Positions 1 to 8,390 are shown, counted from the first letter of the stretch. The stretch is 64,000 bases of DNA from Cyclobacterium roseum (GCF_010119225.1 NZ_WNKF01000010.1:167489-231488), one strand, 5' to 3'. Made by a program: numbers and translations. Notes: generated by a model not told the origin, from the letters alone.

Positions 1-321
1 AATTTTTTTGACATGGTGTATCAGGTCGTAATGCTAATTCCCGAAGGAAGGGTCAGTACCTATGGGGCCATTGCAGCCTATTTGGGTAGCAAAGGGAGTG
101 CCCGCATGGTCGGCTGGGCCATGAATGCCTCCCATCAGCAGAAGGACATTCCCGCACACCGGGTGGTAAACCGATTTGGAATGCTAACAGGTAAAAACCA
201 CTTTCAAGACATTAACGCCATGCAACGGCTCTTGGAAAAAGAAGGGGTTGCTATCGAACAGGATCAGGTCAAAGATTTTGAACGGGTTTTTTGGGACCCT
301 ACCCAACACCTCATCCACTAA
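1..321 (+). CDS. Alkyltransferase-like protein (ATL), 5' end outside window
   Basis: This is a homologue of O6-alkylguanine-DNA alkyltransferase reduced to the DNA-binding domain. It keeps the helix-turn-helix stretch GRVSTYGAIAAYLG and the arginine finger in GSARMVG. The active-site motif PCHRV is PAHRVV here, so the acceptor cysteine is alanine. Proteins of this kind bind alkylated guanine without repairing it and flag the lesion for nucleotide excision repair. An ATG exists at 13, but the frame is open to base 1 and reads NFFD before it, which fits the FF(E/D)xVY start of the family. The true start is therefore probably just left of the window. The family assignment is firm; the non-catalytic role is inferred from the missing cysteine. 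Confidence 0.88.
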   Translation, partial: NFFDMVYQVVMLIPEGRVSTYGAIAAYLGSKGSARMVGWAMNASHQQKDIPAHRVVNRFGMLTGKNHFQDINAMQRLLEKEGVAIEQDQVKDFERVFWDPTQHLIH

Positions 322-638
322 AGCACCGATTTTAAGTTTCCGGTCCGGTACCGGAATGTCAGCTAATTCATTGCTTTTATATTGTGGTTTTTTGAAACAA
401 ATTATGAGCAGATCTGTTTTACAAAATATTTAAGTATACAGGTTTAAAATTAACTATTTATTAATTTTTTAGGCTTTAATATTACCATTATCAAAAATTA
501 CCTTTGAAAATTAGGAAATTAAAACCCTTTAAATTAGTTTTGAAATGCATTTTTAAAAAGACAAAATTACATTATCGATTTTGTGGCATGATAATGGTTT
601 GGAAGGAATTTACTCATTAAGAATCAAAACCAGCACGT
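322..638. other. Intergenic, AT-rich, no gene seen
   Basis: This 317-bp stretch separates the ATL gene from the sugar transferase gene. It is strongly AT-rich and has stop codons in all frames except for short shadow ORFs. No clear TTTG/TAnnTTTG promoter pair or terminator hairpin was found. Confidence 0.6.
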
Positions 639-1328
639 ATGGCCTCTACACTTACAGAGAGAAAACCACGAATTAAAACGATGTATGGAAAAGGAGGGAT
701 TCACCGCTCTTTTCCTGAGGTATTTTTCGATGAATCCCAGCAAATTTTAAAAAGAACCTTCGACTTGTTTTTCAGTTTTGGCCTGGTTGTTTTTGTATTC
801 TCCTGGTTGTTTCCGATCATTGGGATTATCATTAAAATCACTTCGGAGGGTCCGATTATCTTTAAGCAGCTCCGGCACGGAAAGGACAATATTCCCTTTT
901 ATTGTTACAAGTTCCGGACCATGTACATTAATGAACAAGCAGATACCCAACAAGCCACCAAGGACGATCCCCGGGTCACCTGGATAGGGAAATTCCTTCG
1001 CAAAACAAGCATGGACGAACTGCCTCAGTTTTTTAATGTAATCAAAGGCGACATGTCCATTGTCGGGCCACGACCGCACGCAGTACCTATGAACTATAAA
1101 TTCTCTGCCGAAATTGACAACTTCATGTTTCGTCATACGGTAAAGCCTGGAATTACCGGTCTGGCTCAAGCCAAAGGCTTTCGGGGAGAAACCAGGGATT
1201 TCTACGATATCTATTCCAGGTGTAAACTGGATATCTTTTATGTCAATAACTGGTCCCCCCTATTGGACCTGAAAATTATCGTTTGGACGATTCTTTCGCT
1301 ATTGTTGCACAAGGATCAGGCCTATTAG
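639..1328 (+). CDS. Sugar transferase (WcaJ/WbaP-type initiating phosphoglycosyltransferase)
   Basis: A 229-aa protein of the bacterial sugar transferase family. These enzymes move a sugar-1-phosphate from a nucleotide sugar to undecaprenyl phosphate at the inner membrane and start exopolysaccharide or O-antigen units. A hydrophobic segment at about residues 43-67 anchors it. The family blocks follow: SEGPIIFKQ, FRTM, TSMDELPQF, GDMSIVGPRP and KPGITGLAQ. This is the short monotopic form, without the extra N-terminal membrane helices of WbaP/WcaJ. It stands alone here, with no polysaccharide cluster beside it, and converges on the symporter gene. The sugar substrate cannot be told from sequence. 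Confidence 0.9.
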   Translation: MASTLTERKPRIKTMYGKGGIHRSFPEVFFDESQQILKRTFDLFFSFGLVVFVFSWLFPIIGIIIKITSEGPIIFKQLRHGKDNIPFYCYKFRTMYINEQADTQQATKDDPRVTWIGKFLRKTSMDELPQFFNVIKGDMSIVGPRPHAVPMNYKFSAEIDNFMFRHTVKPGITGLAQAKGFRGETRDFYDIYSRCKLDIFYVNNWSPLLDLKIIVWTILSLLLHKDQAY

Positions 1329-1357
1329 TACCTTTACCGGTGTTTTGCTTTTTAGTC

Positions 1358-2809
1358 TCAGGCCACTTCTTTGCTCCTGACCATAAGCAGTCCCAGAAAC
1401 ATCAGCGCTCCATTTAAAATAAGCAGTTCAAAACCGAATTGGTATCCTCCCAGCCACATTTCGGATTGAAAGGAAATCAGAAAGGAGATCAAGGGAGCCA
1501 GAATCGCCAGAAAGGGAACCCACTTATCCTTTACCTGAAACGAAGTAAATAAACCGAAGCTATAAAGCCCAAGCAAGGGCCCATAGGTGTAGCCGGCAAT
1601 GGTAAATACGGCGTTGATCACACTCTGATCATTGATCCAGCGGAAGGCCAAAATAACGAAAAACATTAGCAGTGTAAATCCCAAATGGACTTTTTTCCGA
1701 ATACGGACCGCAGCGGCTCCTTCGTATTTTTTATTTATTTCCAGAAAATCATAGCAAAATGATGTCGTCAGCGCTGTGAGGGTCGAGTCCGCGCTGCTGT
1801 ACGCCGCCGCCGTTATCCCCAACACAAATACAATCCCGGCAAAAGTGGAGAAATAGGAAGTGGCCAGCAATGGGTACAAGTCATCCGTCCGCTCCGGTAG
1901 CGCAATTTGATTCTCCGCTGCATACAGGTAGAGCAGCACTCCCAAAACCAGAAAAACCAGGTTCACCACTACCAGGATATTGGTAAACCAAAACATGTTT
2001 TTCTGCGCGTCTTTCAGGTTTCGGCAGGTAAGGTTTTTCTGCATCATGTCCTGATCCAGACCGGTCATGACGATTACAATAAATGCCCCAGAAAAAAACT
2101 GCTTGAAAAAATTCGTCCCTGACTTCCAATCCCAATCAAAGATCCGGGAATACGGCTGATCGGCGACCACTCCCACCAGATCTCCTATTCCCCCTATCCC
2201 CAGCTCCTGAGATACCAGCACCATGCTGACCACCACCGCCAACAACATGAAAAGAGTTTGTAACGTATCCGTCCAAACGACTGTTTTTATCCCCCCTCTG
2301 AAAGTATATAGCCAGATAAGCGAAACGGTAATCAATACGGAGCCCCAAAATGGGATGCCCCAACGGTCAAATAGTATCAACTGTAACACTCCGGCCACCA
2401 GAAATACACGAATGGAAGAGCCAAGTGTCCTGGAAAGGATAAAAAAGAAGGCTCCGGTCTTGTAGGACCAAAACCCAAAGCGTCTCTCCAGGTACGAGTA
2501 AATGGAAACCAGGTTTAAACGGTAATACAGTGGAAGCAATACCTTGGCGATCACCGCGTATCCGGCGGTATAGCCCAGTACCAATTGGAAGTAGTAAAAA
2601 TGGGTACTCCCCACCTCCCCCGGCACAGAAATAAAAGTCACTCCGGACAAAGATGCGCCGATCATTCCAAAGGCCACCAAAAACCAGGGAGACTGCCTGT
2701 CGCCGGTGTAAAAGGTGTCTGCCGTTAATTTTCTGGAAGTAAGCCAGGAAATGAGGAACAACAACAAAAAATAGGACGTTATGACAATTAGTACTAAATT
2801 AGAATCCAT
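1358..2809 (-). CDS. Sodium:solute symporter (SSS family)
   Basis: A 483-aa integral membrane protein with about 13 hydrophobic segments, matching the sodium/solute symporter (SSSF, LeuT-fold) family in length and layout. Recognisable stretches are GASLSGVTFISVPG near residues 52-65, the RTLGSSIRV region, and TAAAYSSADSTLTAL near residue 330, which is the region that contributes the Na2 sodium site in this family. It would couple sodium entry to uptake of a small solute such as a sugar, sialic acid or amino acid. The substrate is not evident. It is divergent from clpS, and only about 50 bp separate the two starts. Confidence 0.9.
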   Translation of the reverse strand: MDSNLVLIVITSYFLLLFLISWLTSRKLTADTFYTGDRQSPWFLVAFGMIGASLSGVTFISVPGEVGSTHFYYFQLVLGYTAGYAVIAKVLLPLYYRLNLVSIYSYLERRFGFWSYKTGAFFFILSRTLGSSIRVFLVAGVLQLILFDRWGIPFWGSVLITVSLIWLYTFRGGIKTVVWTDTLQTLFMLLAVVVSMVLVSQELGIGGIGDLVGVVADQPYSRIFDWDWKSGTNFFKQFFSGAFIVIVMTGLDQDMMQKNLTCRNLKDAQKNMFWFTNILVVVNLVFLVLGVLLYLYAAENQIALPERTDDLYPLLATSYFSTFAGIVFVLGITAAAYSSADSTLTALTTSFCYDFLEINKKYEGAAAVRIRKKVHLGFTLLMFFVILAFRWINDQSVINAVFTIAGYTYGPLLGLYSFGLFTSFQVKDKWVPFLAILAPLISFLISFQSEMWLGGYQFGFELLILNGALMFLGLLMVRSKEVA

Positions 2810-2862
2810 ATTGCTTCAGGCTAAAGGCCGATAAAGTTGTGATTAATTATTAACTTTGCAAA

Positions 2863-3150
2863 ATGAAACCTTTAGAACATTTAGTGGAAACCGAAGAAGA
2901 GTTACTGCTCGATGAGCAGGTAGACAAGGAGGAGCACGACCTGGTTGTTTTCAACGATGATTTCAATACGTTCGACCATGTGAGCAAAATTTTGATTAAG
3001 GTTTGCAAACACAGCCAGGAACAAGCTGAACAATGTACGATGATCATTCATTACAAAGGCAAGTGCTCCGTAAAGAAAGGCAGCATCGGAAAGTTAAAGC
3101 CCATGTGTGAATCCATCCTGGATGCTGGCATTCAGGCTACCATTGTCTAA
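2863..3150 (+). CDS. clpS: ATP-dependent Clp protease adaptor ClpS
   Basis: A 95-aa protein with the ClpS core: an acidic flexible N-terminus, then VVFNDDFNTFDHVSKIL, which forms the N-degron pocket. The asparagine/aspartate pair and the DHV segment are conserved. ClpS delivers proteins with destabilising N-terminal residues to a Clp ATPase-protease; clpC lies in the same window at 51.9-54.4 kb. recR starts 9-12 bp after its stop, so the two are likely co-transcribed. A TAnnTTTG -10-like box (TAACTTTG, 2851-2858) ends only 4 bp before the ATG, so transcription could begin at or next to the start codon. Confidence 0.9.
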   Translation: MKPLEHLVETEEELLLDEQVDKEEHDLVVFNDDFNTFDHVSKILIKVCKHSQEQAEQCTMIIHYKGKCSVKKGSIGKLKPMCESILDAGIQATIV

Positions 3151-3161
3151 CGCCGCCTTTG

Positions 3162-3782
3162 GTGAATTTCCCTTCCAAATTAATAGAAGACGCGGTTACT
3201 GAAATCAGCAGGCTTCCGGGTATCGGTAAAAAAACGGCGCTGCGCTTAACCCTACACCTCCTAAAACAGAAAGAACCCGTTACGCTGTCCCTGACAGACG
3301 CGCTGTTGAAGTTGCGTACCGACATCCGGTATTGTGCCATCTGCCACAATGTATCCGACAGCGATACCTGCAGCATTTGCGAGGGTAATAAACGGGATAA
3401 AAGCCTGATTTGTGTAGTAGAAGACTTGCCGGACTTGCTGGCCATCGAAAACACGAATCAGTACACTGGACTTTACCATGTCCTGGGGGGAGTGATCTCG
3501 CCCATACAGGGTATCGGACCCGAAGAAATCAATATCGAATCCCTACTCAAAAGAATCGACCATCCTCCATCCGGGCAGGCGGTTACGGAAGTGATCCTAG
3601 CGCTACCCGGCACCATGGAAGGGGACACCACCTCTTTTTACCTCACCCGAAAGCTGCAAGACAAAGGGATTCACGTTAGCACCATTGCCCGGGGCATTCC
3701 CGTGGGCGGTGAACTGGAATACACGGACGAAGTCACGCTGGGAAGAAGCATCCTGACGCGGATAAAATATTCGGCGGAATAA
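3162..3782 (+). CDS. recR: Recombination protein RecR
   Basis: A roughly 206-aa recombination mediator of the RecFOR pathway, which loads RecA at single-strand gaps. In order it shows the helix-hairpin-helix (SRLPGIGKKTALRL, about residues 16-30), a four-cysteine zinc motif (CAIC...CSIC, about 57-73), the Toprim domain (LICVVEDLPDLLAIE) and the C-terminal Walker-like ILALPGTMEGD segment. There is no ATG start. GTG at 3162 is chosen; TTG at 3159 is directly in front and equally possible. Length and domain order are normal. The tRNA-Ala promoter begins right after the stop codon. Confidence 0.95.
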   Translation: MNFPSKLIEDAVTEISRLPGIGKKTALRLTLHLLKQKEPVTLSLTDALLKLRTDIRYCAICHNVSDSDTCSICEGNKRDKSLICVVEDLPDLLAIENTNQYTGLYHVLGGVISPIQGIGPEEINIESLLKRIDHPPSGQAVTEVILALPGTMEGDTTSFYLTRKLQDKGIHVSTIARGIPVGGELEYTDEVTLGRSILTRIKYSAE

Positions 3783-3813
3783 TTTGGCGAATAGATTTAC
3801 CTATTTATATTTG
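3783..3813 (+). promoter_or_regulatory. Bacteroidetes-type promoter of tRNA-Ala
   Basis: TTTG at 3783-3786 and TATATTTG at 3806-3813 are separated by 19 bp. This matches the primary sigma factor promoter of Bacteroidota (TTTG-N19-TAnnTTTG). The tRNA begins 11 bp downstream, which is the expected distance for a short 5' leader. Confidence 0.8.
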
Positions 3814-3824
3814 CACTCCCATTC

Positions 3825-3898
3825 GGGGGATTAGCTCAGTTGGCTAGAGCGCTACACTGGCAGTGTAGAGGTCATCGGTTCGAATCCGTTATCCTCCA
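3825..3898 (+). tRNA. tRNA-Ala (anticodon GGC)
   Basis: The cloverleaf is complete. The acceptor stem GGGGGAT pairs with ATCCTCC (one G-T pair). The D-arm contains TAGCTCAGTTGGCTAGAGC. The anticodon stem CTACA/TGTAG carries the loop CTGGCAG, giving anticodon GGC at 3859-3861. The T-loop is TTCGAAT, and the discriminator base is A at 3898. CCA is not encoded. Confidence 0.95.
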
Positions 3899-3916
3899 CT
3901 TTATGCAATTTACAAT

Positions 3917-3951
3917 GCCCTGTAACGGTCTCAGTTGCGGGGCTTTTTTTT
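3917..3951 (+). terminator. Intrinsic terminator after tRNA-Ala
   Basis: GCCCTGTAAC and GTTGCGGGGC form an interrupted stem, followed by eight T (3944-3951). It lies 18 bp past the tRNA and closes the recR/tRNA transcription unit. Confidence 0.75.
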
Positions 3952-4084
3952 GCCATTCCCGATAGCCTATCGACAAAAACATCCCTTCTGCTGATCAGAA
4001 TGTGGAAGAAAGAACTTAATTTTTCACTAATTACAGAAGACCGTCAAAACTATATGGGTGGTTTACTGAACGGAACGCGTTGAT

Positions 4085-4954
4085 TTAATTAAGGTACTTC
4101 ATCGTCAATTCCATGACGGCATCAATATTTTCTTTTTTCATACTGTATGCGGATGAACTAACCGGTTTGTTTTTCTCATTGAAGTATTTCCCAGTCGTTT
4201 TACTTACATCCGAAGAGCTTGCTAAGTAAGTATAGGTTCTCGCCATATGTTCAGGTGAAATGGAAAATTTACTTTTTATGGCGTAAAGAAATTTCATCAA
4301 TCTCGAAATAGTTGGATACCGGCTTATATCTACCTGCACATTGGTTACTCGAATACCATTTACGGTGATGTTAGTATCTTTTAATTGTTCGGCTAGCCAA
4401 TAGGTATACATTACCTGGGCAAGCTTTGATTGATAATACGCACTGGAAACGCTAAATTTCCTATTTTCAAATTCAGGGTCATCCAAATCCACTGTCAATT
4501 TTGGATGCATTACCAAGCCCTGTGAAGCAATTGTAATGATTCTGCCTTGCTCACTTTTTTTAATCAAATCCATAAGCAAATTAGTCAGCAACACCGGGCC
4601 AATGTGGTTGGTTGCCCAAATAGACTCCATGCCATCAACCGATTTTTCAGGTCGCTTACGTGAAATATCAAAATCCGCTGCATTATGAATGAGAACATCA
4701 AGTTTCTCATGGCTATTTTTTAATCCGTTTGACGCATCAATTATTGATTTCTTTGATGACAAATCAATCTGTAATAATTCAACGTCCTTTTTACCCGATT
4801 TCTCTCTGATTTCTGCCAGGGCGACTTCTCCTCGTTCCAGATTCCTGACACCGACTATGACATGAAACCCAATTTGAGCCAACTGAATAGCCGCTTGCTT
4901 ACCAATTCCGGAATTTCCTCCGGTTATCAAACATACCTTTTCAACCATCATCAT
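4085..4954 (-). CDS. Short-chain dehydrogenase/reductase (SDR)
   Basis: A 289-aa NAD(P)-dependent oxidoreductase. It has the Rossmann glycine motif (TGGNSGIGK, residues about 11-19), the stabilising HNAA motif, a serine in the IASQG segment, and YYQSK as the catalytic Tyr-x-x-x-Lys. Length and motif order resemble the retinol dehydrogenase-like SDR group. The substrate is unknown. The start has three consecutive ATG codons (4949-4954 and one further in), so the exact first residue is uncertain. It stands alone on the minus strand between tRNA-Ala and the decayed IS end, at the left border of the accessory region. No recombination site is visible at its borders, so membership in the cassette array is not shown. 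Confidence 0.88.
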   Translation of the reverse strand: MMMVEKVCLITGGNSGIGKQAAIQLAQIGFHVIVGVRNLERGEVALAEIREKSGKKDVELLQIDLSSKKSIIDASNGLKNSHEKLDVLIHNAADFDISRKRPEKSVDGMESIWATNHIGPVLLTNLLMDLIKKSEQGRIITIASQGLVMHPKLTVDLDDPEFENRKFSVSSAYYQSKLAQVMYTYWLAEQLKDTNITVNGIRVTNVQVDISRYPTISRLMKFLYAIKSKFSISPEHMARTYTYLASSSDVSKTTGKYFNEKNKPVSSSAYSMKKENIDAVMELTMKYLN

Positions 4955-5080
4955 TCGAATCTATACGGTGCAGTTGGCTTGAATCATTTTGCTCACGCTA
5001 AACCTATCATCCCATAAGGAAAAAGCCAAAGTACCCACATGAAACGGGCCCGGAGTTCGGACAAATAACCCACTTAAAAA

Positions 5081-5220
5081 CAGCAACTTTTACTATCTAA
5101 TGCTCTAAAAATAAAAGGAAAAAACCATCTCCGCAAATTCCCGGCACATGCTCAACGGTTCATTTAAGTTGTCCTGTACAAGGATTCCACACGGCATTCA
5201 GATCCGTCAACCAGCCTGTC
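5081..5220 (+). mobile_element. Decayed right end of an IS91-type element
   Basis: This stretch follows the same order of short blocks as the right end of the two intact IS91-type elements. CAGCAACTTTT compares with CAGTAACTTTTT, AAAAGGAAAAAACCAT with AAAAGGAGAAAACCAT, GGCATTCAGA with TGCATTCAGA, and a CCAGCC box comes near the end. No transposase gene remains next to it. Like the intact right ends it abuts the 3' end of a cassette-type gene, here the OsmC gene. The similarity was judged by eye. Confidence 0.45.
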
Positions 5221-5244
5221 TATCCGTACCAGTTTAAGATTGAT

Positions 5245-5832
5245 TCACACTATTTTCAACGTTTTTGTTATCGGAATTCCCGGTTTTAACGTTTGATAAA
5301 CCACGCAACTTCTTACGGCTGCACCAAATAATGAATTCAAAACCTTTTCTCCCGCATTTTTAGCACCTGATACTACCTCTAAGTTCATTTTCTGAAAACC
5401 TACCGGCACAGATTTGTCAAACCGTAATGTTCCCCGGACATCAACAGCGGCTTCAACCGACACTTTTGTTTGATCTAATTGTATTTCCAACCTATCTGCG
5501 ATCATTCTTAAAGTACTTTCCAGGCAAACCGCTAATGCGGCACACAAAATGTCCCCGGGAGTGGCGTAATCATGATCGCCTCCAACAGCACGATGAAGAC
5601 CGGTTTTTAGAGGTACATTGAGTTCATCGTTCATGAAAACGTTAGAGTGGAAGGGATCTTCCAGGTTTTCACCTTTAACTACTGCTGAATCCGTTATTAA
5701 TGCCTCCTTAGGATCATCGTCATAGATTGCTTTCAGTTTATTATGCCTCCTTACTACTTCAGAATTTCCAGTTCGCAGTTTAAGTTTGTTAGCTAAATGT
5801 TTAGCTGTAAATTTTATATCATCGCTTTCCAT
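5245..5832 (-). CDS. OsmC family peroxiredoxin-like protein
   Basis: A 195-aa OsmC/Ohr-fold protein. The two conserved redox cysteines are in AAALAVCLEST-like context (CAALAVCLEST, about residue 121) and AVRSCVVYQTL (about residue 177). The TPGDILCAALA stretch is typical of the OsmC branch. These proteins reduce organic peroxides with a cysteine pair and a glutamate/arginine network. An N-terminal region of about 55 residues precedes the core and is longer than in E. coli OsmC. It is on the minus strand like the cassette genes to its right. A left-arm recombination-site motif lies 64 bp upstream of its start, so it is probably the last recognisable cassette of the array. Confidence 0.82.
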   Translation of the reverse strand: MESDDIKFTAKHLANKLKLRTGNSEVVRRHNKLKAIYDDDPKEALITDSAVVKGENLEDPFHSNVFMNDELNVPLKTGLHRAVGGDHDYATPGDILCAALAVCLESTLRMIADRLEIQLDQTKVSVEAAVDVRGTLRFDKSVPVGFQKMNLEVVSGAKNAGEKVLNSLFGAAVRSCVVYQTLKPGIPITKTLKIV

Positions 5833-5895
5833 TGAACATCTATTTTAGAATGATAAGCATTCAATTATAAACTATATCCATTTGCGCTTATCTGT

Positions 5896-5960
5896 ACCAA
5901 CGGTCTCGACTATAAGTAGTTGCGTCAGTTAGCACTTTTGCGATTGATCCGTATCGTACT
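5896..5960 (+). other. Partial attC-like site (left arm only)
   Basis: TACCAACGGTCTCGACTATAAG and the following GTAGTTGCG match the left arm of the recombination sites at 8.9, 12.6 and 23.9 kb (CAACGG, a C-rich bulge, CTATnnGnAGT). No matching right arm (GCATTAC...TATAGCC...GTT) was found in the next 400 bp, so the site looks truncated. Confidence 0.5.
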
Positions 5961-6365
5961 GATTTCCATTCATAAAATCATCCTCTCTTTCAACTGGGTC
6001 GATGTGATGGGATTGAAGAACCCTGCCCCTTCCCTCACTCCTATCCCGTTACAGGAAAATTCTCATTAGGGCGGGCAGGTCCATCTACTGATTTTTTAGG
6101 GATTCCCGAGTTCTGTAAATCAGCCCTGCCAGGGTTTCCTGCCGGACAACGGAACAGGCAACGCCCGCCTGAATGACGCCTCCCCTACGGACAGTAAACA
6201 GGTTTCCTCAGTATTCAACATTCTAAAACTTCCCTTTGCGGCTTTTGGCAGGGCCTCGCGGATACGAAACCATTAACTTGTCGGAATGCACCTCACATTT
6301 TAATGTCCAATCACCTTCGACAACCATAAAAACCCGCATGTACGATGCCATGAGTTGAGTTTGAC
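5961..6365. other. Intergenic, no gene seen
   Basis: About 400 bp lie between the truncated site and the GNAT stop codon. They contain short inverted fragments, such as GGCGGGC-type and CCTGCCGG-type blocks around 6065-6170, but no ORF with coding character. The base composition is more GC-rich than the neighbouring cassette genes, which suggests a patchwork of deleted material. Confidence 0.45.
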
Positions 6366-6965
6366 TCATTTACCATTGGTCATAACATAATAGCTAACCG
6401 TTTCTTCATTCCTTGTATCAACTAAACGATAGCCCATCTTATTAAATATCTCAATGTTGTAATCCTTTGTAGTTTCTAACCATACAGAAGCATTTTTGCT
6501 GTTGGCTAAAGCAGCTAAATTCTCAAACAATTTTTTGCCAATGCCCTTACCTCTGTGTTCCTGGTTCACAGCAATAAACTCCAAAATTAATTGATTCTTA
6601 TCTGTAAACGTTTTTCTTCTGGAATGATCGTGCTTGGCCGATTGCCGAATAGTTTTCATTCCACAGGTCATAAAAACAGAATACGACCACTTTAATAATG
6701 ACAAAATGGATGGTTTGTAAGAAGCATGTGTTACAATAGAAACCCCAACAAGTTCATCTCCCCAAAAAGCACCTTTTATGATTTGCTTATTATCGATTAG
6801 CATTTTCAGAGTCGCTCTAAACCAATGGTTTACTTTTTCAGTATACTTTGCGTCGTTCTCTTTAAAAAGCATCATGACACCTCGGTCTGAAACAAAATTC
6901 CTGGTAAGCAGCTCAGATGCTAGATATATATCTCTAGTTCCAATATTTTTGATATTTAGTTTCAT
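6366..6965 (-). CDS. GNAT family N-acetyltransferase
   Basis: A 199-aa acetyltransferase. The acetyl-CoA binding motif is NQEHRGKGIGKKLFENL (about residues 133-149, with the R/Q-x-x-G-x-G pattern). After it come the beta-strand SVWLETT and the closing YNIEIFNKMGYRLVDT segment, which is the usual GNAT order. The acceptor is unknown. It follows the membrane protein gene by 6 bp and forms an operon with the TetR regulator: tetR, membrane protein, GNAT. The composition is AT-rich, like its two partners and unlike the core genes. Confidence 0.85.
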   Translation of the reverse strand: MKLNIKNIGTRDIYLASELLTRNFVSDRGVMMLFKENDAKYTEKVNHWFRATLKMLIDNKQIIKGAFWGDELVGVSIVTHASYKPSILSLLKWSYSVFMTCGMKTIRQSAKHDHSRRKTFTDKNQLILEFIAVNQEHRGKGIGKKLFENLAALANSKNASVWLETTKDYNIEIFNKMGYRLVDTRNEETVSYYVMTNGK

Positions 6966-6971
6966 AGGTGT

Positions 6972-7523
6972 TTAATAGCGTCTTATTCCGAATGCGATAA
7001 AAAGTTTAGTCATGTATAAAGGAAAAAACCACAACAATAGCGGATTGGAGATTTCTAAAATCAAAATTGCCCCAATCCCAACTACCATAGAAAGTGCTGC
7101 ACCCACTTTTTGACCATCTTTGTTTCTAATTGCGTTTATTAATAAGGTGGACATAATGACGAAACAGGCCAAGCCTATTGTCTTTATAAAAAATAAATCT
7201 AAGGTATAAAGAAAAATTGCAGCATGAAAAACGTGGGATAGAATAAACACTATTCTTAACTTGCTTTTACCTTCTCCCCCATAGTATGAATTTGTTCCCT
7301 TTGTAAAATTGGCAACAACACCTGCTCCAATATCAGCACTTATTGCGAGTAGCAAAACAAGCTTCCAAACCGGGATATCCAGATTGTTTTGCAGGTATAA
7401 AATATAAATGCTCACGATAGATATCAGTCCAGCCATATAGGTAAGTATCATATCAAATAAAGTAGTTGAATTCCCGTGAATATCGTGTAGAAATTTTGGT
7501 GGTTTAATGGTTCTTGATATCAT
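6972..7523 (-). CDS. Multi-pass membrane protein of unknown function
   Basis: A 183-aa hydrophobic protein with about five or six membrane segments, separated by short charged loops such as NFTKGTNSYYGGEGKSK near residue 75 and RNKDGQK near 132. I do not recognise the family. The start codon overlaps the tetR stop (ATGA at 7520-7523), so translation is coupled to tetR. It is therefore probably a target of that regulator. A transport or membrane-modification role is possible but not shown by the sequence. Confidence 0.7.
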   Translation of the reverse strand: MISRTIKPPKFLHDIHGNSTTLFDMILTYMAGLISIVSIYILYLQNNLDIPVWKLVLLLAISADIGAGVVANFTKGTNSYYGGEGKSKLRIVFILSHVFHAAIFLYTLDLFFIKTIGLACFVIMSTLLINAIRNKDGQKVGAALSMVVGIGAILILEISNPLLLWFFPLYMTKLFIAFGIRRY

Positions 7524-8065
7524 TATTCGTATCTATTTATTATATAATCTATTCTATTCTCTAAATTTTCAATATCAGGATTCAATACATAATCCATGGT
7601 AATTCCATCAATTGTTGCAAGAAGTAATTCGGCTTCAACTCTTGCTTTTTCCTTGTAGTTAACTTCTAATAATGATGAGAGTAATTCGATCAATTCTAAT
7701 TTTTGCTTATTGAGCATTGTTGTTACTAAAGCGGGTGTCTGTGGATGAATTAGCAAAAGAATTGACAAACGTACCATATCCTTATCTTTTATAAGACTTG
7801 TTTTTAGATTTTGCAGCAATGATGAAATAGAATGATTTTCAATTTGCATCATTTTCGCAGTCATTTCGGTTATTGTACTTTCAATAACGACCCTTAATAA
7901 ATCCTCTTTGTTTTTAAAATGACTATAGGTTAATCCTTTTGATACGTTGGCGTGTTTCGCAATGGTATCTACAGAGGTTTCTGTATAACCATTTTTTGCA
8001 AATAGATGCAAGGCTGATACTATTATTTTCTCTTTCTTTTCCATACTGACTGACTGTTCAGTCAA
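7523..8065 (-). CDS. TetR/AcrR family transcriptional regulator
   Basis: A 180-aa regulator with the N-terminal TetR helix-turn-helix: ALHLFAKNGYTETSVDTIAKHANVSKG in shape, with the recognition helix ending in SHFKNKEDLL (about residues 17-58). The C-terminal ligand domain is poorly conserved, as usual. It is the first gene of a three-gene operon with the membrane protein and GNAT and probably autoregulates it. Just upstream of the start, CTGACTGACTGTTCAGTCA (8044-8062) holds the overlapping palindrome TGACTGnnCAGTCA, which is a good operator candidate. All three genes behave as one multi-gene cassette. Confidence 0.87.
   Translation of the reverse strand: MTEQSVSMEKKEKIIVSALHLFAKNGYTETSVDTIAKHANVSKGLTYSHFKNKEDLLRVVIESTITEMTAKMMQIENHSISSLLQNLKTSLIKDKDMVRLSILLLIHPQTPALVTTMLNKQKLELIELLSSLLEVNYKEKARVEAELLLATIDGITMDYVLNPDIENLENRIDYIINRYE
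8044..8064. promoter_or_regulatory. Candidate TetR operator
   Basis: TGACTGACTGTTCAGTCA contains the inverted repeat TGACTG-TT-CAGTCA. It overlaps the first codons of the tetR gene, a position often used for autoregulation in this family. Binding is inferred only. Confidence 0.4.
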
Positions 8066-8252
8066 AAATACAAAAAAATGATAGATTCGATTAAAATTTT
8101 CTTGAAATCACGATTTTTTTAATTGTGCCGATGGGTAGAATCACGGATAGGCAAGTTTCACCCCAAACCTCCTAAAGCAACCCTGATGAGTCGGTTCTAT
8201 CTTCTCATTTACAGCATGCAGCGAAATTAAAATTGCCGATGAACTGTTTCTC

Positions 8253-8375
8253 GGCACACACAAGCGTATCGCGGGATTCAAAGCATTTCCCTTCCCACCT
8301 AAAGAAAAGTTTAAAAGAAGCTAATACCCACAATTTTAGCTATTCACCCCGCATTACGCTTATACAAAGGTGCTT
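8253..8375 (+). other. attC-like recombination site B (tetR cassette / dinB)
   Basis: The left arm GGCACACACAAGCGTATCGCGGG (from 8253) faces the right arm CCCGCATTACGCTTATAC (8349-8366), and a GGTGC end follows. The right arm's reverse complement GTATAAGCGTAATGCGGG pairs with the left arm over most of its length. The outer seven-base boxes are degenerate compared with sites E and F. An ORF of 74 codons read across this site has no coding character. Confidence 0.6.
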
Positions 8376-8390
8376 TCGAATTCTTCATTT

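Noticed and set aside
4085..4954. SDR gene as an array cassette
   Set aside because: No folding site was found at its borders; it was left as a neighbour of the array rather than a member.
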